Below the pieces are notes generated by a model. That model worked only from the letters and a program-made list of their open reading frames with translations. It was not told where the DNA came from and ran no database searches. A program made the position numbers and the translations under genes. A stretch of DNA of 53,161 bases, taken from NCBI GenBank assembly GCA_003022565.1, contig PXTN01000075.1, positions 1-53,161 of the forward strand. The letters are read 5' to 3'. Source of the DNA: Bacteroidetes bacterium QS_3_64_15. Lineage in GTDB: Bacteria; Bacteroidota; Rhodothermia; Rhodothermales; Salinibacteraceae. Positions 25,013 through 33,573 of the stretch are shown here, one piece after another. The stretch's first letter is position 1. Each line of letters opens with the position of its first letter.

Positions 25013-27625
25013 TCACGCCGGTTCGGCAGCGAGCATCGTCTCGGGAGCGGGCGGGCGCAGGTTGTACTCGTTGCGCATGCTCGCCCCGTAGGCGCCCGTC
25101 GTCGCTACGAGCAGCGTGTCGCCCGGCTCGGTGGGCGGGAGGCGTCGGTCGTGGCCCAGCACGTCGCCGGTCTCGCAGATCGGTCCCACCACGTCCGCGG
25201 TCAGGGACGGGGCGTCGTCGAGCCGACTGAGGTTGACAATCTCATGGTGGGCGCCGTAGAGGGCCGGGCGAAGGAGGCTATTCATGCCGGTGTCGAGCCC
25301 CACGTATCGCACGGACTCCTTCGTTTTCGTCTGCGTGACGCGGGCGAGCAGTACCCCAGCCTCGGCCACGAGATAGCGCCCCGGCTCCATCCAGAGGGAA
25401 TACTGCGGATGCCGGTCGGCAGCGTCTTTGAGAAGGTCGCCGAGCGTGGCGAGGTTGAGCGACTGGGCGCCGGATCGTCCCGAGACCCCGAGCCCACCGC
25501 CCACGTTGAGCGTGTTCGCCTCGGGAAAGTCGCTCGCGAGGGTGGCCAGCAGGTCTACAAGATTGGCCCACGTGCTCTCGTCGGTGATGCCGCTGCCGAC
25601 GTGTGCGTGCAGCCCCACAACGGTCGCCCCAGCCTGGTCGGCTGCGTTCCGAAACTGCTTCAGATCGTCGGGTACAACGCCGAATTTGGACTGCGCGCCC
25701 GCCGTGCGCACCTTCTTGTGGTGTCCGTGTCCCTGCCCCGGATCTACCCGCACGAACAGGTCCTCACCGGCAAATACCTTCGGATGCCTGGCCAGCGGCT
25801 GCACGTTGTCGACCGTCACGTGCACGCTGCGCTCGAAGGCGTCGGCGTACTCGTGGGGCGCCGCAAAGTTTGGCTGGAAGAGGACGCGGCCCGGATCGAG
25901 GTCGGGGAGCACCTCAAACACCCGATTCAGTTCACCGGGCGACACGCACTCGAAGCCCAGTCCCTGTCGCTCCAGCACTCGGAGCACGTCGGGGTGCGGG
26001 TTCGCCTTGATCGCGTAGAACGCCCGGTCGATCGGATCGAGCGTCCGCACCTCCTGACTGCGCTCCAGGAGCGTGGCCGCGTCGTAGACGTAACGGGGGG
26101 ACTGCTCGTCGGCCAGCTGCAGCAACTCGTCGCGACGATCGCGCCACCACACCGCAGGGGCCTCGCTCTCATCCTCATTGATCGCAACCAACTCCTCCCA
26201 CCGCGGCCCAAAGACGGCGTCTGGGGCGCGCCCGCCAAAGAACTGGGCGTGCAGCTCACGCACGAGGCGGTCGGCCTGGGCCTCGTCCACTACGAAGCTC
26301 ATATTGAGATCGCTGGCGGCCTGGGTCACGAGGTGGACCTTCTGCTCGTCGAACACCTCGAACGCGGGGCCGAGCTCGTTGAGCAGCGAGCGGATCCGGT
26401 GACCTACGAGGCTCACGATGGCACACGGTCCAATGAGCTCAGCGTCGCAGTACCGGTTCAGGTCGTGGAGGAGCCGATCCAGCACGTCGGGGTCGAGCGC
26501 ATTGGCCGTGGGGTCGAGCGTCACCGTCACGTTCGCCTCCGACGTGGCCACCAAGTCCACGGACAGGCCGTGGTGCTTAAAGATCTGGAAGACATCGGCC
26601 AGGAAGCCCACCTCCTGCCACATGCCCAGCGTGTCCATGCTCACGGCCGTGATGTCGGTTTTGGCCGAGATGGCCTTCACCTGCGGGCCTACGTCGGGGC
26701 CCTCGTCGGCGATGCCCGTCCCCTCTAGCGACGGGTGCTCGGTGCTACGAACGTGAAGCGGAATCTGATGGCGCCGCACGGGGTCGAGGCAGCGGGGATG
26801 GAGCACCCGCCCGCCCATCGTGGCCAGTTCCTGCGCCTCGTCGTAGCCGAGACGGCGCAGCAGGCGTGCGGATGGGACCTCGCGCGGGTTTGCCGTAAAC
26901 AAGCCCGGCACGTCCGTCCAGATGTCGAGCTGCTCCGCCCCCAACTTCGCCGCAAAGTGGGCCGCCGAGGTGTCCGAACCGCCCCGGCCCAGCAGTACAG
27001 TTTCGCCGAGGGCATTGCTCGCGATGAAGCCCTGCGTGAGGTAGACCGTGTCCGGCGCGTCGGCGAGGTGCGCTTCCAGAACGGGATCGGAGTGAGAGGT
27101 GCAGGTGGCCTGGAGGTACTGGCGGCGCGGGGGCACGTGCGGATCATCGCTAGCCCGCAGAAACTCGCGGGCGTCGAGCCACTGCACCGGCAGTCCCTGC
27201 GTGGACAGGTACGCGACGCCGAGCCGCGTCGACAGCAGCTCGCCCGAGGCCAGCACGGCGGCCTGCTGGCGGGGCGATGGCCCATCGGAGTCCCGAATCT
27301 CGTCCGTCCACTGCTCCAAGCGCTCAAGCGCGTCCGCTAGTACCGGGTCCGCGTCGACCCCGAGTTCTTGCGCCAGTGCCCGGTGCCGGTCCCGAATGGT
27401 CGCAAGCGTAGACCGCGGATCGCTGTGCCCGTCGGCCCCGAGCTGGCGGCACAGCGCCTCCAGCTGGTCCGAGACGCCTTGCAGGGCTGAACAGACGAGG
27501 AACGGACGCCGTTCCTCCGCCCGGTGGGTGCGTACGACGTCGGCAATCGTGTCCCAGCGGGCCCGGCTGGAGACGCTCGTTCCACCAAACTTGCACACGA
27601 CCCACGGGGGGTTCGATGTCGACAT
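25013..27625 (-). CDS. lysAC: Bifunctional aspartate kinase / diaminopimelate decarboxylase
   Basis: The 870-residue fusion contains the first and last enzymes of lysine synthesis. Residues 1 to about 460 are aspartokinase: VCKFGGTSVSS (11-20), LLGRGGSDTSAAHFAAKLGA, WTDVPGLFTANPR, then two ACT repeats (ITAVSMDTLGMWQEVGFLAD and a second one starting CAIVSLVGHRI). Residues of about 480-870 are the PLP-dependent LysA: AFYAIKANPHPD with the PLP lysine at K540, HAHVGSGI, EPGRYLVAEAG, GPICETGDVLG and TTGAYGASMRNEYN. The same fusion is known in Xanthomonadales and Salinibacter. ACT domains imply feedback control, presumably by lysine. The start at 27625 gives the standard WVVCKFGGTSV N-terminus. Confidence 0.95.
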   Translation of the reverse strand: MSTSNPPWVVCKFGGTSVSSRARWDTIADVVRTHRAEERRPFLVCSALQGVSDQLEALCRQLGADGHSDPRSTLATIRDRHRALAQELGVDADPVLADALERLEQWTDEIRDSDGPSPRQQAAVLASGELLSTRLGVAYLSTQGLPVQWLDAREFLRASDDPHVPPRRQYLQATCTSHSDPVLEAHLADAPDTVYLTQGFIASNALGETVLLGRGGSDTSAAHFAAKLGAEQLDIWTDVPGLFTANPREVPSARLLRRLGYDEAQELATMGGRVLHPRCLDPVRRHQIPLHVRSTEHPSLEGTGIADEGPDVGPQVKAISAKTDITAVSMDTLGMWQEVGFLADVFQIFKHHGLSVDLVATSEANVTVTLDPTANALDPDVLDRLLHDLNRYCDAELIGPCAIVSLVGHRIRSLLNELGPAFEVFDEQKVHLVTQAASDLNMSFVVDEAQADRLVRELHAQFFGGRAPDAVFGPRWEELVAINEDESEAPAVWWRDRRDELLQLADEQSPRYVYDAATLLERSQEVRTLDPIDRAFYAIKANPHPDVLRVLERQGLGFECVSPGELNRVFEVLPDLDPGRVLFQPNFAAPHEYADAFERSVHVTVDNVQPLARHPKVFAGEDLFVRVDPGQGHGHHKKVRTAGAQSKFGVVPDDLKQFRNAADQAGATVVGLHAHVGSGITDESTWANLVDLLATLASDFPEANTLNVGGGLGVSGRSGAQSLNLATLGDLLKDAADRHPQYSLWMEPGRYLVAEAGVLLARVTQTKTKESVRYVGLDTGMNSLLRPALYGAHHEIVNLSRLDDAPSLTADVVGPICETGDVLGHDRRLPPTEPGDTLLVATTGAYGASMRNEYNLRPPAPETMLAAEPA

Positions 27626-28117
27626 AGACCTCCACTCCGTCTGCGAAAGAAAGCAACGCGGCGCCGCACAACATCGGGAGGACGCCGGGCAGTGGCAAGC
27701 CTCTACGCATTCGCTCCTGCGCGCCTCCTCGCACTGCTATCCACAATACCGCTTCTCCTCTGAGGCCGCCGCGAAGCGTTGCTCGACCGGCCTCGAGACG
27801 GGGTCTCGGAAGAACTCTCCTGACGCGGGACGAACGCATCTTGCGAACGGGGAGCACACAGGACCGCGCGGACACGACGCCCGAGGCGCTGCATCGACCA
27901 AAACGGCTTGGTCAATACAGCGCCTCAGGCGATCCGTCCCGCGGCACTCAGGCTGCCCGTGACATTCATTTCCTGGGCGGAAGGGCAGTTCCCGGGCGGA
28001 AGGGTGTGCCCGAGCCCGCCCCACTCGACCTCCGTTCTGCCGAGCGCGGGGACTCTTTTCCCACTGAGCGTGCCCTCAGGCGAAGGTCGGAGGAAGCCGT
28101 CTGCTATGTTCCGGACG
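27626..28117. other. Leader region of lysAC without a recognised element
   Basis: This 492-base stretch separates lysAC from the GbsR-type gene, which is on the same strand. I looked for a lysine riboswitch core and did not find it. Open frames in it lack protein-like features. Confidence 0.4.
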
Positions 28118-28648
28118 CTAGCGCGACACCACCGGCTCCCCGGAACCGAGCTCTCCGTTTTCAAGGCGCTTCTGCTTTACCTCCATCCAGCGCTCAGAAA
28201 AGTCCTCGAAGAACGACTCCATGAGGTCGTAGAAGACCCGCATGTGCTCGAGGCTTTCCTGTGTCTTTTCGGTTTCGTCTCCTTCGGGATCGACCCGGGA
28301 AAGGAAGCGCTCGGCGAGCTGCCGATTCTCCCGGACCGTCTTCATGTTGAACTTGAAGTTGTTGAAGAAGATGTCAGGGTGAGAAGTGTAGTAGTTGCGG
28401 CGGTTGTTGGGCCCCTCCACCTTACGGACGAGGTCGTAGTCGTCGAGGCGCCGCACAGAAATGGAGATCGGTCCCTTCGAGCGGTCTAGAATCTCGACCA
28501 TGTCGTCAAGGGACACGGGTTCGCCCCTCGTAAGAAGGAGCCCAACGATCAGACCCTGCAACCGCCGAAGGCCGTACGATTCATAGATGTTGCCAAATTC
28601 CTCGATCAATTCTCGTTCGACTGGAGATGGTTCCTTTGAGTGGCTCAT
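28118..28648 (-). CDS. GbsR/MarR-type transcriptional regulator
   Basis: The 176-residue protein has the winged-helix DNA-binding pattern of the GbsR branch of MarR: IYESYGLRRLQGLIVGLLLT, EPVSLDDMVEILDRSKGPIS, SVRRLDDYDLVRKVEGPNNR, YYTSHPDIFFNNF. A long helical C-terminus follows for dimerisation. GbsR proteins often control osmoprotectant (choline/glycine betaine) genes, which would suit a halophile, but no such genes are adjacent. The Met at 28648 starts the conserved domain. A tandem CATGAACYGGT repeat about 120 bases upstream may be its own operator. Confidence 0.82.
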   Translation of the reverse strand: MSHSKEPSPVERELIEEFGNIYESYGLRRLQGLIVGLLLTRGEPVSLDDMVEILDRSKGPISISVRRLDDYDLVRKVEGPNNRRNYYTSHPDIFFNNFKFNMKTVRENRQLAERFLSRVDPEGDETEKTQESLEHMRVFYDLMESFFEDFSERWMEVKQKRLENGELGSGEPVVSR

Positions 28649-29281
28649 GATTCTGTTGAGAACGGTGATGAAGAATGCCAGCCCAGAGGACTGGCGAACG
28701 GTGGGGTTTTCTTTAGATGTTGAAGCGGTCAAATAGTTGCAACATGACGGTTTTTTGTCACAATTACCCATGAACCGGTCATGAACTGGTTGTACCCGGA
28801 GCTCGGGAGTACAAATTTTCCGGATCCGCAGCGGTTAGTGCTCGCAGTGCCCCCTCTCTGCACAGGGTCGTGGGGACGGCGCCGAGTCCGGTTTGCCGCC
28901 GCACTGAGCGAGACGGAGAGAGGGTCCCCAACTCTCTGCTCTCGAATGTCCTCCACAATGGATACGACGACCTGCACTTTCAACCGTCTTTTCGTCTCTT
29001 GCCGGGTGAGAGTCGGCGCGCTTGCAGGGCCGGGTATTCTTCTCTCCCTCTTCCGGACACTTGTCTCGCTGAGTCAAGCGAGCGCCGTCCACCGAACCGC
29101 CGGTGGTCCGGGGAGGAACAGAAGGGTGCGGGGTCGTCCCGAGAGACGCGGCCGCCCCCGACAATGCGAGTTGGCCCCCACTACGCAGATGCGCTCTACC
29201 CCGACCAGTCGGGCGCACCGCTCTCAGGTCGCACGTCGTGAGTGTTCGCGCGCCCGTCCGCCGGGAACAGGTGCAGTTTCG
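28649..29281. other. Gap between gbsR-like gene and nrdJ
   Basis: Apart from the tandem repeat at 28769-28790, this 633-base region shows no gene. A GTAGAGCGCATC segment on the minus strand near 29200 looks tRNA-like at first sight but lacks a T-loop. Confidence 0.4.
28769..28790. promoter_or_regulatory. Tandem CATGAACYGGT repeat, likely operator
   Basis: CATGAACCGGT and CATGAACTGGT are directly adjacent, with no spacer. They lie just upstream of an AT-rich stretch that could hold the gbsR promoter. Two 11-base repeats are one DNA turn apart, as expected for cooperative dimer binding. Confidence 0.45.
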
Positions 29282-32200
29282 TTAGCTGCACCGCGAGTGC
29301 CCGCAGTCCGCGCACTCCATGCAGCCCTCGACGTGGCGAACGTTTGCGGACCCACACTTGTCGCAGGTGACCTCGTGGTCGGTGGCATGGGCGCGAAGCG
29401 CCTTCGCCATGGACTGACCGAACGAGGCGATCGAGCCCTCCGCCTTCTCCAGTTGCTCCACGAGGAAGTCGATCTTGGACCCGTGGCGCAGCGCCGTAGA
29501 CACGAGCCGCGTCTGCTCGCGCACCTCGTCGGACGGCATGTGGCTCGTGATATCCTCAATCACGACATCGCCCTCGGCAGTGAGCAGGGAGTAGTGGCGG
29601 CTTTCGTTTTTTCGAATGTGTCCTTCGTCGACCCGCTCCTGGTCGTCGCCAAAAAGCGGGGCCTCACCCTCTGACTTGAAGGCGAAGATCTCGTAGGGGG
29701 CGTCCTCAAGGAAGCCGACGAGAATCGTCCAGTGATCGCCGCGGTACCGCACGCGGTGGACGGCGCACGGCAGGGTCTCTGGGCGGTCGGGCGCCTCGGT
29801 GCGGGGCACGGTCTGCTCGTCCTCCTCGTCGCCGGAGAGGACGGCACTCATCGTTCCGGCGCGGTAGGTGGTGACGCCTTTGATGACACCCGTTGCGTGC
29901 GCCTTCTTGTAGAGCTCCTTGAAGTCCTCGAAGGGGTAGTCGTTCGGGACGTTGACCGTCTTGCTCATGGAGCTGTCCACGAAGGGTGCCAGCGCCTTCA
30001 TCTGCGTCAGATGATCGTCCACGTCCAGGTCGCGGGTCGTGACGGCCCAGTCGGCGTTCGGGTCCCAGGTGCCATCCTGCTCCATGTGGCGGACGGCGTA
30101 GTCTTTTACCTCCTGGTCCTTGCAGATGTCGCGCGTGGGATGAATCTGCCAGTGGCGAAAGCCCTCTTCCCGGCAGCGGAGCACCGTCTCATCGCCCTGC
30201 TCCTCCGCGGTCCAGGCCGTCCCGTCGGCGTCGATGTCCTGCCCTACCTCGTAGGCGCCGGGAGACATCGGTGGGCGATTGATGCCCTCGGGCAGGGCCG
30301 GCTGTTCGGACGTGCGAATGTAGCTGTGCATGAACACCGGCTCGATGCCGCTCGACGGCGCGTTGCCCAGTGTGGACGTATTGCCCGTCGGCTGAATGGA
30401 GAGCAGGTGGCTGTTCCGAAGGCCCAGGTCGCCGATCATCTCCTTCGTCTCGTCCGAGAGGCGCTGCACGAAGGGACTGCTGAGGTACTCGTCCTTGTCG
30501 AACAGCGGGAACGCCCCCTTCTCATCGGCGAGGCGCGCGCTGGCCTGGTAGGCCCGGTTGGCGAGGTGCTCCTGGAACGTCCGCATCACGCGAGCGCCCT
30601 CGTCCGAGCCGTAGCGCTTTTTCATCATCATGAGGGCCGAGCCGTCGCCGTAGTGGCCGAGGCCGATGCGGCGCTTCTCCTGCAGGTTGCGCTGCTGCTC
30701 CTCCAGGGGGACGTAGCTCAGGTCGTTGACGTTGTCGAGGAACCGCACCGCCAGGGGGACGAGGTCGTCGAGGAGGTCGTAGTCGATTTGACCTTTCTCT
30801 TTATCTACCAACTGCGTCACATTTAAGTTACCAAGTAGGCATACACCTCCAACTGGGAGAACTTGCTCTCCGCAGGGGTTTGTGGCATTTATATGTTCTA
30901 CGTAACCTAGGTTGTTTTCTTTATTTATTGTGTCGACGAAGATGACACCGGGCTCGTTGCGATTGTAGGTGGAATCCATGATCCGATTCCAGATCTCCCG
31001 CGCCTCGTAGACCGCGGGCTCGCCGGTGGCCGGATCCTTCCACGTCTTCACGGTGCCGCCCTTCTCCTGGTAGGCCTTCAGGTTGCCGTCCCAGTGCTCC
31101 TTGTAGAATTCTCTTTCGTTCTCGTAGTCGGGGAACCGGAGCGCCCATGCGTCGTCGTTCCGCACCGCTTCCATAAACTCGTCGGTGATGAGCACCGACA
31201 TGTTGAACTTGTGGAGGCGCCCGGGCTCCTGCTTCGCTTCAATGAACTCGATCACGTCGGGGTGCCAGATGCCCATCGTCACCATCTGGGCGCCCTTCCG
31301 GATCTTGTCCTTCACGTCGTCGCGGTCAGACTTCATGCCGGAGCCGGCCACGATGGTGGCCGCCTGCTTATTCCAGACGTCGAGCATCTGGACGGCGCCG
31401 GGCGTCATGGAGCCGACCCCGCCGATACGGGCGCCGCGAGGACGCATCACGTGGGCACAGAAGCCGTAGCCGCCCTCACTGGCAAGGATCTTGGCCTGAC
31501 GGGTGAGCTCCGCCTGGATCTCGTCCATCGAATCCCGATCATACCCTTGGAAGCCGGAGACGAAGCAGTTGCCGGTGAGGATGCCGTTGTCGAGGGCAAA
31601 GGCCTTCTCTTCCGGCACCTCGGCGCAGTAGACGGTCTCGTAGCGGTCGGTCTCCTCCACCGACTCGACGGTCCAGTGATAAGTGAGGCTCCGATCGCCG
31701 TGCTCGTTGAAGCGGATGCGATGCTCGTCGAGCACGAAAAACTCCTCCCGAAGGGACTGAGGATTGAGACGCACGTAGTACCGCGTCGAGTTCTCGCCCG
31801 TCAGGTTGGAGGTGCGATCTTGGGTCTTGAGCCCGTAGTGGTCGATGCCGAGCACCTCAATGACGTCGATGAAGTGCTCGATGTGCTCTCGGGTGCAGGA
31901 GTCCATAATGACCTCGCCGTTCTCACTCACGCACCCGTCGGCGGCAAAGTAGCCCGCGGCCCAACCGTAGAGCGTGGCCGAGTTCTCGTCAAGATCGACC
32001 GGCGTCGTCTTCCAGGCGTCCGGGAGGCCGCAGTAGCGCGTCACGCCGGTACTGCAGGGTCGACCGGCCGGTCGACCCTCGCTGCGCCCAAAGGGGGCAA
32101 AATAGTTTTCCAGCGACTCGTCTTTTTCGCCCACCAGGTTGACGTTCGCCGCGGCGTCCGGCGACGTGGACACGAGGCTTCCGTCTCCAAACGTAAAGCC

Positions 32201-32728
32201 CCGCGCGATGCCGACGGGCGAGGGCGACACGGAGGTATGGCGACGGGAGTGAACCCGTTCGAGGCGGTGGTGCGACTGGAGATCGTCCGTCTCAACGACA
32301 TCGTATCCGCTCGTTGCCTTCGTCCCTACGTACCAGCGATGGTTGGGCGTTGTATAGATGACGCGCTCTTGCCCGTTTCGGCTCAACGTCACCTTTCGCA
32401 GCGGCTGCCTGCCGTAGCTCTTCACCGGGGCCTCCACCCACTTTCCGTTTCGCGTGAGCAGCGTGGGGGTCGATCCTGCGAGCTCCTCAATGGGCGTCCG
32501 GCCCTGGTCGGTAAGGACGAGCGTCTCGCCCGCCAGACAGTTAATGAGCGTGGCTTTGCCCAGGCCGGTGCCCGCGTTGGCAAAGATGCGGCCGCCCGGG
32601 GTGAAGGGAAACGGACCGGTGTCCAGCCCCTTGCCGCTTAGAAGCTGATAGAAGCGCTGCGTCCAGAGCTCAATGTCGTCTTCGACCGACGCCATGGCCC
32701 GCGCATTGCGGTACCACGTGTCCGGCAC
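29282..32728 (-). CDS. nrdJ: Adenosylcobalamin-dependent ribonucleotide reductase containing an intein
   Basis: This class II enzyme reduces ribonucleotides to deoxyribonucleotides. The frame has 1148 codons: an 824-residue extein plus a 324-residue intein at 64-387. Extein motifs include LASEGGYGFCAHVMRPRGA, INATNPCGEQVLPVGGVCLL (with the thiyl-radical Cys in NPCGE), SIQPTGNTSTLGNAPSSGIE, and a C-terminal zinc-ribbon/redox tail (CDKCGSANVRHVEGCMEC). The frame begins at a GTG (32728). The natural N-terminus appears to be encoded from ATG 32928 in another frame, so a frameshift near 32760 is suspected. Codons for about 50 residues around NPCGE (30785-30932) are strikingly AT-rich. Upstream there is a cobalamin riboswitch with its own promoter, consistent with B12 control. 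Confidence 0.93.
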   Translation of the reverse strand: MPDTWYRNARAMASVEDDIELWTQRFYQLLSGKGLDTGPFPFTPGGRIFANAGTGLGKATLINCLAGETLVLTDQGRTPIEELAGSTPTLLTRNGKWVEAPVKSYGRQPLRKVTLSRNGQERVIYTTPNHRWYVGTKATSGYDVVETDDLQSHHRLERVHSRRHTSVSPSPVGIARGFTFGDGSLVSTSPDAAANVNLVGEKDESLENYFAPFGRSEGRPAGRPCSTGVTRYCGLPDAWKTTPVDLDENSATLYGWAAGYFAADGCVSENGEVIMDSCTREHIEHFIDVIEVLGIDHYGLKTQDRTSNLTGENSTRYYVRLNPQSLREEFFVLDEHRIRFNEHGDRSLTYHWTVESVEETDRYETVYCAEVPEEKAFALDNGILTGNCFVSGFQGYDRDSMDEIQAELTRQAKILASEGGYGFCAHVMRPRGARIGGVGSMTPGAVQMLDVWNKQAATIVAGSGMKSDRDDVKDKIRKGAQMVTMGIWHPDVIEFIEAKQEPGRLHKFNMSVLITDEFMEAVRNDDAWALRFPDYENEREFYKEHWDGNLKAYQEKGGTVKTWKDPATGEPAVYEAREIWNRIMDSTYNRNEPGVIFVDTINKENNLGYVEHINATNPCGEQVLPVGGVCLLGNLNVTQLVDKEKGQIDYDLLDDLVPLAVRFLDNVNDLSYVPLEEQQRNLQEKRRIGLGHYGDGSALMMMKKRYGSDEGARVMRTFQEHLANRAYQASARLADEKGAFPLFDKDEYLSSPFVQRLSDETKEMIGDLGLRNSHLLSIQPTGNTSTLGNAPSSGIEPVFMHSYIRTSEQPALPEGINRPPMSPGAYEVGQDIDADGTAWTAEEQGDETVLRCREEGFRHWQIHPTRDICKDQEVKDYAVRHMEQDGTWDPNADWAVTTRDLDVDDHLTQMKALAPFVDSSMSKTVNVPNDYPFEDFKELYKKAHATGVIKGVTTYRAGTMSAVLSGDEEDEQTVPRTEAPDRPETLPCAVHRVRYRGDHWTILVGFLEDAPYEIFAFKSEGEAPLFGDDQERVDEGHIRKNESRHYSLLTAEGDVVIEDITSHMPSDEVREQTRLVSTALRHGSKIDFLVEQLEKAEGSIASFGQSMAKALRAHATDHEVTCDKCGSANVRHVEGCMECADCGHSRCS
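31568..32539 (-). other. Intein within NrdJ (324 residues, LAGLIDADG type)
   Basis: The intein starts with Cys in CLAGETLVLTDQGRTPIEEL (block A). It has TTPNHRWYV (block B), a LAGLIDADG-like endonuclease motif LYGWAAGYFAADGCV, and ends ETVYCAEVPEEKAFALDNG to LTGN (blocks F/G with terminal Asn). Splicing would join LIN to CFVSGF. The +1 Cys corresponds to the conserved redox-active Cys of class II reductases, so insertion is at a functional residue. One homing motif is clear and the second is weak, so the endonuclease may be degenerate. Inteins at this RIR1 site are known in Salinibacter and haloarchaea. Confidence 0.92.
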
Positions 32729-32759
32729 GCGGTCGTCGGTGCCGTACTGATAATTCTGT

Positions 32760-32928
32760 CGTCCGTCGTGAGGTCGCTCTCCGAGAGCGAATACTGATGC
32801 GATCCATTCTTGGCCGACCGGGTGGCGACACTAATCCCGTTGGAGGCGTGTCCATCGGTGGATTCCTGTGGGGAGGTGGCGACATCGGCCGACGAAGATT
32901 CCGGTGGCGAGGAGGATTTCTGGGACAT
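32760..32928 (-). other. nrdJ: Out-of-frame N-terminal segment of nrdJ
   Basis: From ATG 32928 a frame reads MSQKSSSPPESSSAD, then NGSHQYSLSESDLTTDDR. There it would need to switch to the main frame, which continues QNYQYGTDDRVPDTWYRN. Both sides look like natural halophile protein sequence, and the switch point is about 32755-32765. Either a small indel has separated them or translation of nrdJ truly starts at GTG 32728. Confidence 0.5.
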
Positions 32929-33121
32929 GACTGTGCGCTCTAATGAATAAAAAGACCTCGGACGGTTGGGCGCGTCGCGAAGCCCAGGGCGCGCTGAAGA
33001 GATGCGACTCGGGGTCGCCCTACTTCGGGAAGCAGAAGTGCACTGCCCGGAATGGACCCAGCCAGCGCCGTCGATCAACTCTTTACGCCACGGACCACGT
33101 GCCCTCAAGACGCGCAGGGGG

Positions 33122-33152
33122 GCCTCCGCCGACCAAACGTCGGACAGGAGGC
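33122..33152 (-). promoter_or_regulatory. Riboswitch expression-platform hairpin
   Basis: On the minus strand GCCTCC pairs with GGAGGC and an inner CCGAC with GTCGG, a two-part stem directly after the cobalamin aptamer and before the nrdJ start. It is followed by a C-run instead of a T-tract, so it may act on translation or by a Rho-type mechanism. Confidence 0.5.
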
Positions 33153-33157
33153 GTGGT

Positions 33158-33290
33158 CGCTCTCCGAGCGGGCATTCGGGCTCTTACCGTTGCGCGGCAG
33201 CGCCGGACTTCCACCGGACTTTCCCCGAGACACAGCCCCGACGGGTATCGGGACTGCCGTCATGCCACGACAGCACGACCCCAGAGAGCG
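33158..33290 (-). promoter_or_regulatory. Cobalamin riboswitch upstream of nrdJ
   Basis: The minus strand shows the conserved cobalamin aptamer core: GGGGAAAGTCCGGTGG, then AAGTCCGGCGCTGCC, CGCGCAACGGTAAG and a B12-box-like GAGCCCGAATGCCCGC. The ends CGCTCTC (33284-33290) and GAGAGCG (33158-33164) pair as stem P1. The order and spacing match the family, in a compact form of about 133 bases. B12 riboswitches in front of class II or alternative reductases are established knowledge. Here binding of adenosylcobalamin, the cofactor of NrdJ itself, probably adjusts its synthesis. Confidence 0.85.
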
Positions 33291-33313
33291 CGTGCTCAAT
33301 AAGCGTGCTATAT

Positions 33314-33342
33314 ACGGTAGCTTTCCGGCACCAAAGTATCAA
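33314..33342 (-). promoter_or_regulatory. Promoter of the riboswitch-nrdJ transcript, TTGATA-17-TACCGT
   Basis: TTGATA (33337-33342) and TACCGT (33314-33319) are 17 bases apart, and transcription would start about 15 bases before the aptamer. The -10 box equals that of the susC and ferritin promoters. Upstream, ACAATAACAGCA recurs in the second promoter at 33788-33815. Confidence 0.6.
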
Positions 33343-33573
33343 GCGCTTTCGATTAACTGCTGTTATTGTCTAAGCACTAAGAATCCCGCCTAGCGCCGAT
33401 GCGAGGGGTTTGGGCAGGAATGTTGCTTTATGAATTCCTCGATCCGCACATTCCATTATGCTCCAGTGAAAGCCGCCCGGGTGCCCGGAGCTTTCGCAGC
33501 AGTGAGTTTGACGCATAAGAATCCCTGGCCGTCGCCAGCCGGGAATCAGGGTTCCTCGCAAGCAGGTGCCACG

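Noticed and set aside
24875-26728. 617-codon plus-strand frame over lysAC
   Set aside because: Antisense of a highly conserved enzyme fusion; no motifs.
27626-28117. Lysine riboswitch before lysAC
   Set aside because: The conserved lysine aptamer segments are not present.
29140-29240. tRNA-like segment (GTAGAGCGCATC with GC-rich ends)
   Set aside because: No T-loop GTTCGA and no matching acceptor stem.
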